Positions 35,940-46,300 of a DNA stretch of 64,000 nt are shown one piece after another. Both the position numbers and the translations under genes were made by a program. Source of the stretch: Lactifluus volemus (Eukaryota; Basidiomycota; Agaricomycetes; Russulales; Russulaceae); NCBI GenBank assembly GCA_022376515.1, contig WTXI01000038.1:62001-126000 (forward strand). The letters run 5' to 3'. The first letter of the stretch is position 1; the number at the start of each line of letters is the position of its first letter. The notes below the pieces were generated by a model. The model was not told the DNA's origin and did no database searches. It saw only the letters and a program-made list of their open reading frames with translations.

Positions 35940-37524
35940 ATTGCCGTCGCCATCAACGGCATACACACACATGCATCACAGCCATCCGCAGGAATGGCGG
36001 TATCGACGACCTCCACTACATCCCTCGTCGACCTCTTCCAACGAACTCCCGACACCGAGCACGTCCGGAACTTCCACTCCCTGCTTCCCTCAACAACAAC
36101 CAGGAGCAGCCGCTACAGCCACTACGCTCACCGCCCTCGTACCCAGGCCCGCACCTGCTGCATCTCCACCGCTACACCCGCTTTGCGCGGGTGGGACACC
36201 CAGAGCATGCATGCCGACCCAATGGGCCACTTCCTGCCTCCTTTTGGAACTAGCCCAGTCCTGGAAGCAGTCCTGGCGCGACGGTCGAGTATTTGAGGAG
36301 TTTGGTACAGAAGCGCATCATCACGCTGACTATATGCGGGCCGTACATGATGGGTGCGTGTCCGTTTCTCCTTTCTTTTCTTGTGCTGAATTCCGTTGTC
36401 TCACATGGGGCGCTGCGGCAGGGGAAGTCATTTGTTTCATACGATCATAGTGTTGCGCGTGGAACGAACTCAATCAAGTGTTCAATAATACAGCGATGAA
36501 GAAAAGGTATGTTCGTCCCAGCTCCTTTTTTTTTGGTCTGAAGGGTTGTACTTGTGTGAACTGATGGCTGGCCCTGCGTGCCCCTCGCATAGAACCCATC
36601 GTTTTTCTGTCCTAGCCATGTCACTATCATCGCTCTTCGATGTCTCACAACCAACAGACTGTTTGCACGCGGCGCTTAACATGCTCACAGAGTACGAGCA
36701 GGCCAAGGAAGAAAACGACCGGCCAAAGATGGTATCTCGCGTCTTTTCTCTTCGCCATCTGACAAATCGTTGAATCACCGTTTGTGCATTGTGCATCGTC
36801 AGCGCCTCTGGAAACGTCAACAAAAACGGCATACAGGCGTAGGAGATTATGGGTATGTCTGACACCTCGGATGCCTATCTCACAATTCAGCACATGGTAC
36901 GTACCTGTCCGCTCCTCGCCCGAGCCACCACGGGGCTGACTGAACCACAAAATCAACTTGCAGCCCTTCCCGCTAGACTATACCCAGACTCTGCTCTCGC
37001 TTCTGGACATCCTCTCCGCATTCTACGCCAAGCTCGCCAAGCTCCTCGGGCCCTCGCTCTTTCCGCATGCGTCACAACACATGCTCTGTCTCTTGCATCC
37101 CCACCCAGGCGTTTCTTACCTCTTCCATAATCAGACGTCGGCAGACGAGTCGCTCTGGAGCGTCGCCCTCGGTTCGACACCACTCGGCGGCACCGCGGGC
37201 CCAGGTGGTCACCCAGGTCCGTTGAACAGTCCCCCGCCGAGTTGGACTCCAGCGCTCGGCGAGCATGTGCTCAAAGTGGATGGAAAGTTCAAGGTGCCTT
37301 CCCTTTTATGCCGATATGGCAATTGGCTGAACTTTGGAACTTTTTTGCGCACGCAGAAAATTATTTCTGTGCTCCTCAAGGATCTTGACGTGTTTGCACG
37401 GAACAGCATCAAAGATGAGCACGCGTCGCTCGATCCGCTCTTGCGTAATGTCGGCGGGTGGAGCGTCCCTGTGGGCAATGGGGACGAAGGACGGGCGATG
37501 TATTAATTCGATCCGGAGCACTAG
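35940..37524 (+). pseudogene. Ser/Pro-rich gene, copy 3 (pseudogene)
   Basis: Homology to copy 1 starts at the VNGIHTHAS region; the first-exon N-terminus is missing. Deletions in the Pro-rich part shift the frame (the DTQSMHADPMGHFLPPFG block is out of frame with its upstream neighbour). Later blocks are well kept: THRFSVLAMSLSSLFDV, LNMLTEYEQAKEENDRPKM, SADESLWSVALGSTPLGG, VLKVDGKFK, LLKDLDVFARNSIKDE. The Gln in SYLFHNQ is intact, unlike copies 2 and 4. The last exon has TAA in place of the Glu of YEFDPEH. Closest to copy 1; together with the zinc finger at 41175-41734 it represents a duplication of the 18.3-21.5 kb module. Confidence 0.85.
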
Positions 37525-37928
37525 TCCTTTTTGGTGGCGTATTATCGTTTTTGTTTTTGTTTTTTTTCCTTTTTTTTTTTTTTTTCGTTCGTACCTTCAA
37601 ACATAGAGTTTGCTGTGGTGTAGATGGTATATTCCTGAGTGTTCGTTGACTCTTTACTAAAAGTCACGTATCGACTTCATGATAAGGTAGGGCTTATTCG
37701 CAACCGACAGCATCACATGACTTATTTGTAGTAGCGGAAAGGCCATGGACAGTTTGGTAAGCAGTGACTAAATGGCTATTAACTCTGCACAACATGCAAA
37801 AATAAAAAATGTGCCTCCATTAAAGACTGCAGATTGCAATTCTCGAAGGCCTGACGGAGCCCTTTTGACTCATGATGTAGATTTGTGGCGGATGATTATA
37901 GTTGTGGGAAAAACCCCCCGGGCCGGGG

Positions 37929-39511
37929 CATCAGGAAAACGTTGTTTTTGCTTAATGTGCTTAAAGTGTGATTAGTGTGCTTAAAGTCGTCATTAAGCAG
38001 GTTAATCAAGCATTAAGAAGAACTAAGCACAAGTTAAGCAACCCTTGATTAAGCACAGTAAGCGCACCCCGTTGCTGAATTAAGCACATTTGCTGAATTA
38101 AGCGCATTCTGCTTAATTAAGCTAATTAAGCAAGGTCTAAGTAACATTAAGCATCTTTCACATTTTTAACTAATTTGAAATTTTCATCACAATTTGAAAT
38201 TTTCAATCCATTTGAAATTTTCAATCACACAATTTTATAGGCATCAAAATTATATATTGGAGTAAAACTACAACATGAATATCTAAGACTAATAATCTAC
38301 AGGCCTTGATGCAACAGCCCTGGGGGGTGGGACTGCAGGGCCACGAGGAGGCGGTGGCGGAGGCGGAGGCGCAGGAGGCGTGGGAGGAGGCGAGGGCCAA
38401 GGGAGGAGGCACGGGGCGCGGGAAGCCCAGGAAATGCCGCGGGAGGGGCAAGAGGAGGCGCGGGAGGCGCGGGAAGCGGAGGAGGCGCGGGGACGGCGGA
38501 GGGGACGGAAGTGCGTGCGGGGACGGCGGAGGGGACGGAAGTGCGCAGAAGGCGCAGGAGGGGTGGTGCGGGCAGGGGAGGCGGCGCCACAGGAGGAGGC
38601 GGAGGCAGAGGTGAAGGCGAACAAAAAAAAAGGGTCAGGAAGCGTTGGGGCGAGGTAGCGTACAACATACCGGAGAGGTGACGCAGAAGGCGCGGCGCAG
38701 GCAGCGTGCGCCGTGGACCCCTCGCAGCCCAGCCCAGTGGTTCCAGGAGGAAGCGATGCGGAGGCGAGGGCGTGGACACGGCGCAGGCGCAGGAGGCAGA
38801 GGATGACGCGGTGGAGGCAGAGGCAGAGGCAGAGGCAGAGGCAGAGGAAGCAGCATTGAGACGCGTTTGCGCGGGGGGAAAAAAAGGGGGGGGGAAATGC
38901 GGTGGCAAAGAGAACGCGGGGACGCTGAGGCTTGTGGCAGCGCAAGGCGGCGAGCGGTGGTGACAGAGGCCACGGAGACGGCAAGGAGAGAGGGCAAGAC
39001 GTGTGGCAGTGCCAGACGGTGAGCCAGCTGTGGTGACAACAGCGGGGTCCTCAACACGGGGGCGACGACGACAGAGGGGAGGGAGGGACAAAAGACTTGG
39101 CACGAAAACGCACGAAAATCAACATCGTGCAAATAAGAACAAACAAAGATGCACGTGGTTGGTGCACGGGAACGACTTAGTGAAAATTTCATGACTTTGC
39201 ATATTTTTCGGACTTTAATTAAATTACATAAAATACTTCAATTTGCTTAGCATGATTAAAAGCCTCTTAAAATTCTCTTAGTTTGCTTAAACTACTGGTT
39301 TACTTAGTGTGATTAAAGTTTGCTTAATTTTCATTATTGGTCATAATAAAATTTGCTTAGTTGTGCTGAGTGTGGATTAATGTGATTAATGTGCTTAATG
39401 TGCTTAAACCAAAAAACAGAAATTTTTTATTAAGCAGAAGACCATAATTAAGACCATTAAGCAAAGTAAGCACCATTAATTAGCGTAAGCAAATATGACG
39501 TTTTCCTGATG
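37929..39511 (+). mobile_element. CATCAGG element, copy A (1583 bp)
   Basis: It begins catcaggaaaacgt and ends acgttttcctgatg. The inverted termini match at 14 bases, then differ at a few and continue ttgctta. The outer 230 bases on each side are filled with gcttaa/ttaagc hexamers (at least twelve on the left). The centre (about 38300-39180) is a G-rich purine-biased tract with ggaggcg-type repeats; its open frames are low-complexity (Arg/Gly or Pro/Ala-rich) and I do not count them as genes. No transposase. Copy B at 53074-54660 is nearly the same length in reverse orientation. Target-site duplication is not evident. Confidence 0.8.
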
Positions 39512-40419
39512 GGTAAGTTACCGGTAAGTTACCTCAGGGTCCCAAAGGGGGGGGGTAACTTACCGGTAACTTACTGGTAACTTTGATCACGTGATGTTTT
39601 CACGTGACCATTCTGAGCGCAAACTGCGAAGCTCCCCCGCTTTTTTTTGTTCGCGCTCGAGCTGATCCCTGCAAGACACATTGATATAACAGATGCATGT
39701 ATTTTCCAACTATGTGACAATACAAGAGCTGTAAGAACTACAATAATAAGTCGTCCATGCGTGGGCCTTGAGGTTGCAGTGGCAGAGAGGGCGGGGTTGC
39801 TGCAGTGGTGCCCCGCATGGTGGCATAGGGACAGCGGTAGCGGCGGGGTCAGGCGGTAGCAGAGCGTTGGGGTGGCAGCGGAGTGGCGAGGGGAGGGGGG
39901 GACCCGGGCAAAATTTGGGGAGACGTCCCCAGTCGCAGGTCAGGCGTCGGACGGTCGCAAAAGCGATGCCCAAGCGACTGTGACGCCGTGGAATGTCCAC
40001 CCGTAACGACCCCCCTCAGTGTCAGCGGTGAGGAGGCTATCCCTCAAAGGGGATGCAGGGGGACAATGGGAAAAGGGAAATCAAATTAGTGTAAGAAGTC
40101 AAAGAAATAAGCAGTCAAAGAAAAAGTCATGACACACCGGCATGTACCATGCTAACAAGAAATCAATGGCGTTGTGGTGGCAACCTGCAACAGGGGACGG
40201 GCAATGGTGGCAACAGAGATGACGCGAGAGAGGAGGTGAAAATGGCGACAGCAGACGGGACAGGAAGCAGAGTGGAGGGTAGCGACGACAGAGAGGGCAC
40301 AAGAGAGGGGAAGGTGATGACAGAGGCAATAGTGGGCACAGAGCAGGCGGCGACAGAGCGGGATGTTGACGTGGCAGGCGCATGTGGCTGAGGCAAACTA
40401 TGGTTTAAGAAAAGCATGG

Positions 40420-40560
40420 GAGAATAATGACATTGGTTTGAATGACTTAGTGGTAAACCTTACAGAAAGCGTATTTTTGGTGTGCACTGGTCGAGAGTTC
40501 AAATCCCGACGCGTGAAATTGCCAAAGCCGGCTGAGTTGATTATGGAAGCAAACATGAGA
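40420..40560 (+). repeat. tRNA-related (SINE-like) segment
   Basis: A box A-like tgacttagtgg and a box B-like gagttcaaatcc lie about 55 bases apart, as in RNA polymerase III internal promoters. The T-arm does not pair well and no complete cloverleaf forms, so this is not a working tRNA gene. It may be a decayed tRNA or the head of a SINE. Confidence 0.4.
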
Positions 40561-41174
40561 AACTTTTACTGAAATTAATTAATTGACCGAATATTTTTTA
40601 AGGGTACCCTCGGCCAAATCGTGCACGATCGCCATCATGACGCGGGGCCGGGCAAAATGGGGTTAGCCCTAGCCCGGACCGGCCCCGGACAGGCCAATCA
40701 ACGATGATTTACATATTCACGTGACACACGTGACTTGGGTAAGTTACCATCAATTCTCAAGGGGGGGTAACTTACCGGTAAGTTACCTGTTAATTACCGG
40801 TGAAAAACCATTTCGGGGAAAAACCCCCAGTTTTTCCCGCAACACTACGGATGATAGCCTTTTATGCATAAATCACGTGATGTGTTGGTTTGCGAGCGAG
40901 CCCTACCTTACTGGAAAGAGAAAGTGATCCTTACGTCACCTTGCGCCATACCCGCGGCACCATTTCACACGGGTGACGTTACAACAGTAAAAAGACAATT
41001 ATATGAATCCGACAAACATTCAGTAGTAGTTGCCAGAGATACGGTGACCCGCTTAGTGATACCAAGAACTAAATAACATCCACTAACTTCACGATTGTAA
41101 AGGTAGGTAAATACTGGGTGAGATTCGATGGGAGGGAGGGGAGGGATTTTCAGCGCCTCTGGGGATCTCGGGAC

Positions 41175-41734
41175 TCAGTCGTCAGAGACCGATGGCATGT
41201 GATATTTCTTTTGATGAGCTGTTAACAAACCAGGACGTCCACTTGGCCATGTCCATGAGCAATTCGGACAGGTTCCTCGCGGCGAGTGTTGGTCTTTAAA
41301 GTGACGGTTCCGAACCTGCTTCTGGGTAAAGCTGGCTTTACATCCAGGCTTGTTGCACTTGTGCCGTCCTGGCCCTTGGGAATCCTGGCCCTCCGCAGCG
41401 GCTACATTCAATGCAATGGGAGAAACGACTGCTGTGCTTTGGCCGGATGATGCCGACGTCCCACTTGAAATAGACAACACGGGACCACCCACTGGCAACG
41501 TCGGTCCTAGGATGTGCGTCTCAAAAGAGGCGGCATCGGCAGTAGAATACGACAGTGTGATGGTATGAGTACTCGGGGGTACTGAATGTTGTTGGTGAGG
41601 GGGAAATAATTCCCCCAACGCATTTGACAAGGTCGAAAACGAACTCATTTGGTCAAACTAGAAATTCATTCATTATTAATACCTTCCATCAATGAAGATT
41701 ATGTAACAAGAGGGCTTACTCGGAGAGGAGACAT
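41175..41734 (-). pseudogene. Second copy of the C2H2 zinc-finger gene (shortened)
   Basis: ATG at 41734-41732 gives MSPLR, then an intron (gtaagc...tttctag) and FDQMSSFSTLSNALGELFPP, parallel to the parental gene at 20539-21346. The fingers are present as HKCNKPGCKASFTQKQVRNRHFKDQH and CPNCSWTWPSGRPGLLTAH (each under the family spacing). A frame change after HMPSVSDD removes the Pro-rich tail. Exon 1 is shorter because of a deletion of about 75 bases relative to the parent. It could still encode a small finger protein of about 160 residues, but the loss of the tail and its place in a decayed duplicate suggest a pseudogene. Confidence 0.65.
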
Positions 41735-42841
41735 GACTGGGTCAAAGAATTCCTTGTCTCGCTAGAGAAACTTGCAGTCTGTCTTGGGGGGTTGTTATAC
41801 TAACAGACTCTGTTCGCCGTATGGGAAAACAAACACGATCCCTGGCGCATTCGACATGCCGTGCATCTTTACCTTGGTGATTATTGTAGCCTAGATCATT
41901 TGTCTTCGTACCGGAAACGTCACCCAAGAAGCTGGGAAGAGACTGGGGATGCGGAAAATCGGTGTCACCGCACCTTGGCAGCAGGCGTTAATGCACCAAG
42001 AATAATTAGATCTTGTGCCGCATGCAACTCACCCACATGGCCGGGGATATTACGCCAAACTTCTCCTGCATGAGAGCGTTACGCGGCGGATAAGTTCATG
42101 GCACGGAGTCCAAGGCAACGTGCCAATTTACTTAACTCATCATAGGGAGTATTCTGATCAATCATTTGTAATTCCGGTATTCGAACCAGGGAACGGACTT
42201 GCCTAAATGAGGGGGCAATCCGAGCCTAAGCATCGTTGGCAAGCTCATGAGGAAAGAGGGATCGACATCATCATCATCGTCACCAAGCGTCACAGGGCCT
42301 CCCAGTTCTCGCCAGAATCAAGGGGCACACTGGCAGCATGCGTTAATGCACCAAAAATGAATAAATCTTGTGCCGCATGCAACTCCCAGCAATCTGATGG
42401 GTTCACTCAATGTCTCCCACCGCCACAGCCAGAGATAGCGAAAAAGCAGATTAGAATAGGGTTTTGATCTCGCAAGGACACTATACATAAGGGAAAAGCA
42501 GTGCGCTGATCCGCGGCAAAAGACAAGTCTTATTTTGGTAGGGATGCCAAACGGCCCTGCGCAGCACATGTCACCAGCTGCGACGCCGTGATGGTAGTAG
42601 CCTGAGAGACATCCAGACATAATATGTAGCTCGGAGCTGCGACCGACAGATTGCCAGTGATCGCCGCAGAATGTTCCTATTGATCCTATACGAGAGTCCA
42701 GTCATCAGGAAAATGTTGCGGTGCTAGAGTTGCTAGCGCTACTAGAGTCACCTAGTCACGTTTAGTAATCAGGTTCCTATTCTGGCAAAAGCAGACTTGC
42801 CGTGATTTATGAGGCAAATGATAAGACGACTTACTATACTG
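41735..42841. other. Module flank and short direct repeats
   Basis: The first 120 bases continue the duplication of the 21347-21500 flank. A segment of about 75 bases beginning ggcagcaggcgttaatgcac (about 41978) recurs imperfectly at about 42328 (ggcagcatgcgttaatgcac). Parts of it (catggccggggatattac; ggttcactcaatgtctccc) recur again after the copia element at 48420-48490. No gene is seen. Confidence 0.5.
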
Positions 42842-42846
42842 TACAC

Positions 42847-43395
42847 TGACAACAGGTATGGGTCAAATCGAAGGGTTTTCGAGGACGCGGGACGAGAGGG
42901 AACGGAACGGGGAGGACAAACTTCGTTACATTTTGAGGGGCATTTTGCCCGTATTTAATACATTCTGATAATTTGTTTTTAAGACTATTTAAAAGTGGAG
43001 AACAAGAAGAGAATCTTAGAATCTTAGGAACAGTAAGCAAACGAATAAACGATCGAAAATAAAACAAGACTGAGACATATGACCGCGAGGGTCATCGCGC
43101 GAAGTCGCGCTTGCTACAATTCGAAAAAGGAAACCCGAATAGATCACGATAAACGCGACTATTCTTTTGGCATCGTTCTCGATGCTTCGAGACTGCGAGA
43201 ATTAAATAAAACTTAAAGAAACAAAGCCACAATGAGATAAATCAAACAATACAAGAGCATAGAAACAAAATCGGGGTGAAACACGTCCAGACCGTGTTTC
43301 TAGACGCTTGGAGCGTCTTCCCCGTCGCTCGCGTCAGCTCGCTCGTTTTCGATATCGGCGGCGGTCCCCCTGACGTCGTAATCGATATTACAACA
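42847..43395 (-). repeat. Copia 3' LTR
   Basis: It starts tgacaacagg and ends cgatattacaaca on the plus strand, i.e. tgttgtaata...cctgttgtca on the coding strand. It carries the last 96 bases of the polyprotein ORF. The sequence matches the other LTR over the whole 549 bases by eye. Confidence 0.92.
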
Positions 43396-46300
43396 GTCCC
43401 CCTCAAGCGCGATAGAAGCGCGATGGAGACCGAGTCCGAGGCAGTGATTTTTGACCTTCCAATAAGGTAGAGCTTTTGTGAAGATATCTGCTGTCATATC
43501 TTCAGTGGGACAGTATATAACATTAATACTTCCCAAAGACACTACTTCACGAATGAAGTGGTATCGAATGTCGATGTGTTTTGTGCGCGCGTGGTAGTTA
43601 TCGTCAACGATCAGCTTGATCGCAGCTTGATTGTCGCAATACAAAGTGGTGGGTGTAAGCGCGCTGGGAATGAGTTCACCGATAAGACGACGCAGCCAGA
43701 TTGCTTCTTTTGCTGCGTGCGTTGCGGCGACATATTCGGCCTCGGCAGTTGATAAGGTGACCAGTTCTTGTTTTCGAGATCGCCAGGAAACGACGCCGCC
43801 ATCAATCAGAAAAGCGTAGCCCGAAATCGCGTGTCGATGAGGCTGCGTAGCTCCGTCTGCGTCTGTAAACCCGGTTAGATTCTGCAGTTCTCTACCATAA
43901 GTCAACTGCGAATTTTTTGAGCCGATCAAATAGCGAAAAATTCGCTTTACGGCTTGCCAATGAAGTTGGCTAGGGTGTTCCAAAAATTGTGACAGTATCG
44001 ACACTGCAAAGGCAATGTCAGGTCGAGTGGCTACGGCAGCATACATAAGACTGCCGATTGCCTCTCGATAGGGCACGTTGCTCATCGCCGTCGTGTCGGT
44101 GAGGCCATCTTCTTTCGAATAAATCGCGTTCGGGATCATCGGCGTTCGTTGTGCTTTCGCATCGCCTAAATTGAATCGCGCGATGATAGTGTCGAGATAT
44201 GCCTCCTGAGAAAGCGATATCGTGTGTGCGAAACGATCCCGAACGATCTTGATACCGAGAAGCCAATGAATAGGCCCCAAATCGGTTAACGAATATTGCG
44301 CGTTAATCTTGATCTTGTAATCGGCGATGAGCTTCGACGAGCTGCCTGTCAACACACAGTCGTCCACGTGCACAGCAAGTATGAGAGTATCATACTGCGT
44401 GCGTAAATAAAATACGCCGGGATCGGCTTTGCTAACGCGAAAGCCGATATCAGTGAGGGCGGACGCTAGGGTATCATACCATCGACGTCCGGCCTGTTTA
44501 AGACCGTAGAGGGATTTCTTGAGATGCTTGACTTGGCCTGCTTGATCCTCATAACCAGGCGGCGATTGCATATAAATGTCTTCATCGGCTTCCAGTTCTC
44601 CATTCAAATAAGCTCCGATGAAGTCGAACGTCTCGATATCCCAATCATAGCGTGCCGCGAACGCTAAAATCGTGCGAATGCTTCCAAGTTTCGCGACGGG
44701 GGAGTAGGTGTCGTAGTAATCGACACCATAAACTTGAGTAAATCCCCTCGCGACGAGGCGTGCCTTGTACTTCTCAATAGAACCATCGGCCTTCTTTTTG
44801 ATACGATAGACCCATTTTGAGCTGACGATGTTCTTATTTTGAGGTCGCGGGACCGTTTCCCATGTTCCTGCGTGTTCGAGGGTCGCGATTTCGCGATCCA
44901 TTGCCTCTTTCCAAAGAGGCCAATCGGGTCGCGCTTGCGCTTCACGTAGCGTCTTAGGGTCGCCTTCGGTTTCGAAAACGGCAGCGGCGGCAGCGGATTC
45001 GAGTTCGGCGCCGTATGCGAACTCGACGGCAGAAGCACTGGGGTCATCATCGAAAGATTGATCTGGGGATGAGACATATTTCTCATATGCCTCTTGTATG
45101 TTAGGATGCATCCATTTAATCATAGATGAGATGTTACTGCTGCCCCCAGTGGTGCCTTCTCCAGCCATTAGCCGCTTGATATATTCTGAGGGTTTCGGTT
45201 CGCGTGTCGATTTACGCGTGGGTTGAGGTGGTGCCGATAACGCAGATATCTTCCCCTTGCCTTTTCGAGGCGCGGCTGGAGGCGTAATCGATGGCATCGA
45301 TAAGGCAGCGGATGGAAGTGGCGTTAACGCTGAAGGAGGAGTAAATGGCGGTGGTTGGTCTCCTGATTCTTCGGCTTGATCTTCAGGTGTCTTGGGCGAT
45401 GGCGGCAATGGAATTTGATCAGCTGGCAGAGGTCCCGGAGGTCCCGGAGGAGGAGGGGCTGGTGCTGCTGGTACGGCTTGTTGCTGAGGAACGACGCCCG
45501 CGGCTTGTCCAGGCTGGGTCTGCGAAGGCGCGTACACGGTGATAGCGTGGGTAATGAATTTTACGTCGCGTTCGACGGACGTTTTGCTTCTCTCGGGCCA
45601 ATAAATCCTATGTGCGTGAGGAGACTCTTTGTCGTATCCCACCCACCGTGCTTTTACCCCGCGTGCTTCCAATTTCGACCCCTTGAAGATGTGGACCCAT
45701 ACGGGCTGCCCCCATTCGGGCACGCCCGATATGTTCGGTTTAATGCCTGTCAGGCGCTCCAATGGGGTGACATCGCCCAGCACGCGGGTTGAGCTTCTGT
45801 TTTTCAGCCAGACAGCATGTTGCAGTGTCTCTCCCCAGAGATATTCTGGGAGACCTGACTGATGAAGCATAGCACGTACCCTTTCCATGAGTCTCCTATT
45901 TAGGGCTTCTGCAACTCCATTGTGTTGAGGAGTGTCATGAGTTGTAAGCCTTCGTTCAGTTCCTTGCTCTTGCAGGAACTTCGTAAATTGGTTTCCCGTG
46001 TATTCGCCTCCTCGATCGGATCGTAATCGCTTGATTTTGGCACCGTGTTGTGTTTGCGCCCAGGCCGCGTACGCCTTGTAAGCCGCGAGAACGTCGCTCT
46101 TCTTCTTGAGTATCTCGACCTTGGTGTATCGAGTAAAATCGTCTGTAAACGTTACATAGTATAGGCATCCTCCGAGGGTGGTAGTTCTTGAGGGACCCCA
46201 GAGATCGGAATGAATTTCCTCACCGAACGCGCTTGTTTGGCCGCCAGTCCGTTCGCTCTTAATCGGTTTGCGAGTATTCTTGGCATGTTCACACGAATCG

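Larger units (their letters stand above)
37897..40847. mobile_element. hAT-like non-autonomous element with 8-bp target duplication
   Basis: The octamer cggatgat is present at 37889-37896 and 40848-40855. The enclosed element starts tatagttgtgggaaaaac and ends ...gtttttcccgcaacacta, so read inwards both ends resemble ta(g)tgttg(c/t)gggaaaaac; tagtgttg is a typical hAT terminus. Subterminal inverted arrays of ggtaagttacc/ggtaacttacc and tcacgtga occur at 39512-39608 and 40718-40801. No transposase is encoded. It carries a CATCAGG element (37929-39511) and a tRNA-like segment (about 40420-40560). Without the nested CATCAGG element it is about 1.37 kb. Confidence 0.8.
37685..40908. mobile_element. 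Outer MITE with TA target duplication (host of nested elements)
   Basis: Termini aggtagggct (37685) and agccctacct (to 40908) form an imperfect inverted repeat of about 45 bases (continuing tcgcaa..., catcac(a/g)tga(c/t)ttat). TA lies on both sides (37683-37684, 40909-40910). The empty site is seen at the equivalent place after copy 1 (about 20337-20345), where the sequence runs directly from catgata into the ggaaagagaaag flank. After the nested elements are removed about 257 bases remain with no coding capacity. This fits a small Tc1/mariner-type MITE. Confidence 0.8.

Noticed and set aside
38289..39103. Several overlapping 200-270 codon open frames on both strands in the G-rich centre of CATCAGG copy A
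   Set aside because: They are Pro/Ala/Ser- or Arg/Gly-rich by-products of purine-biased repeats, open in several frames at once, and have no motif. The same applies to copy B.
42170..42215. tRNA gene on the minus strand (box B-like ggttcgaatacc)
   Set aside because: The T-stem pairs poorly and no D-arm, anticodon arm or acceptor stem can be formed around it.
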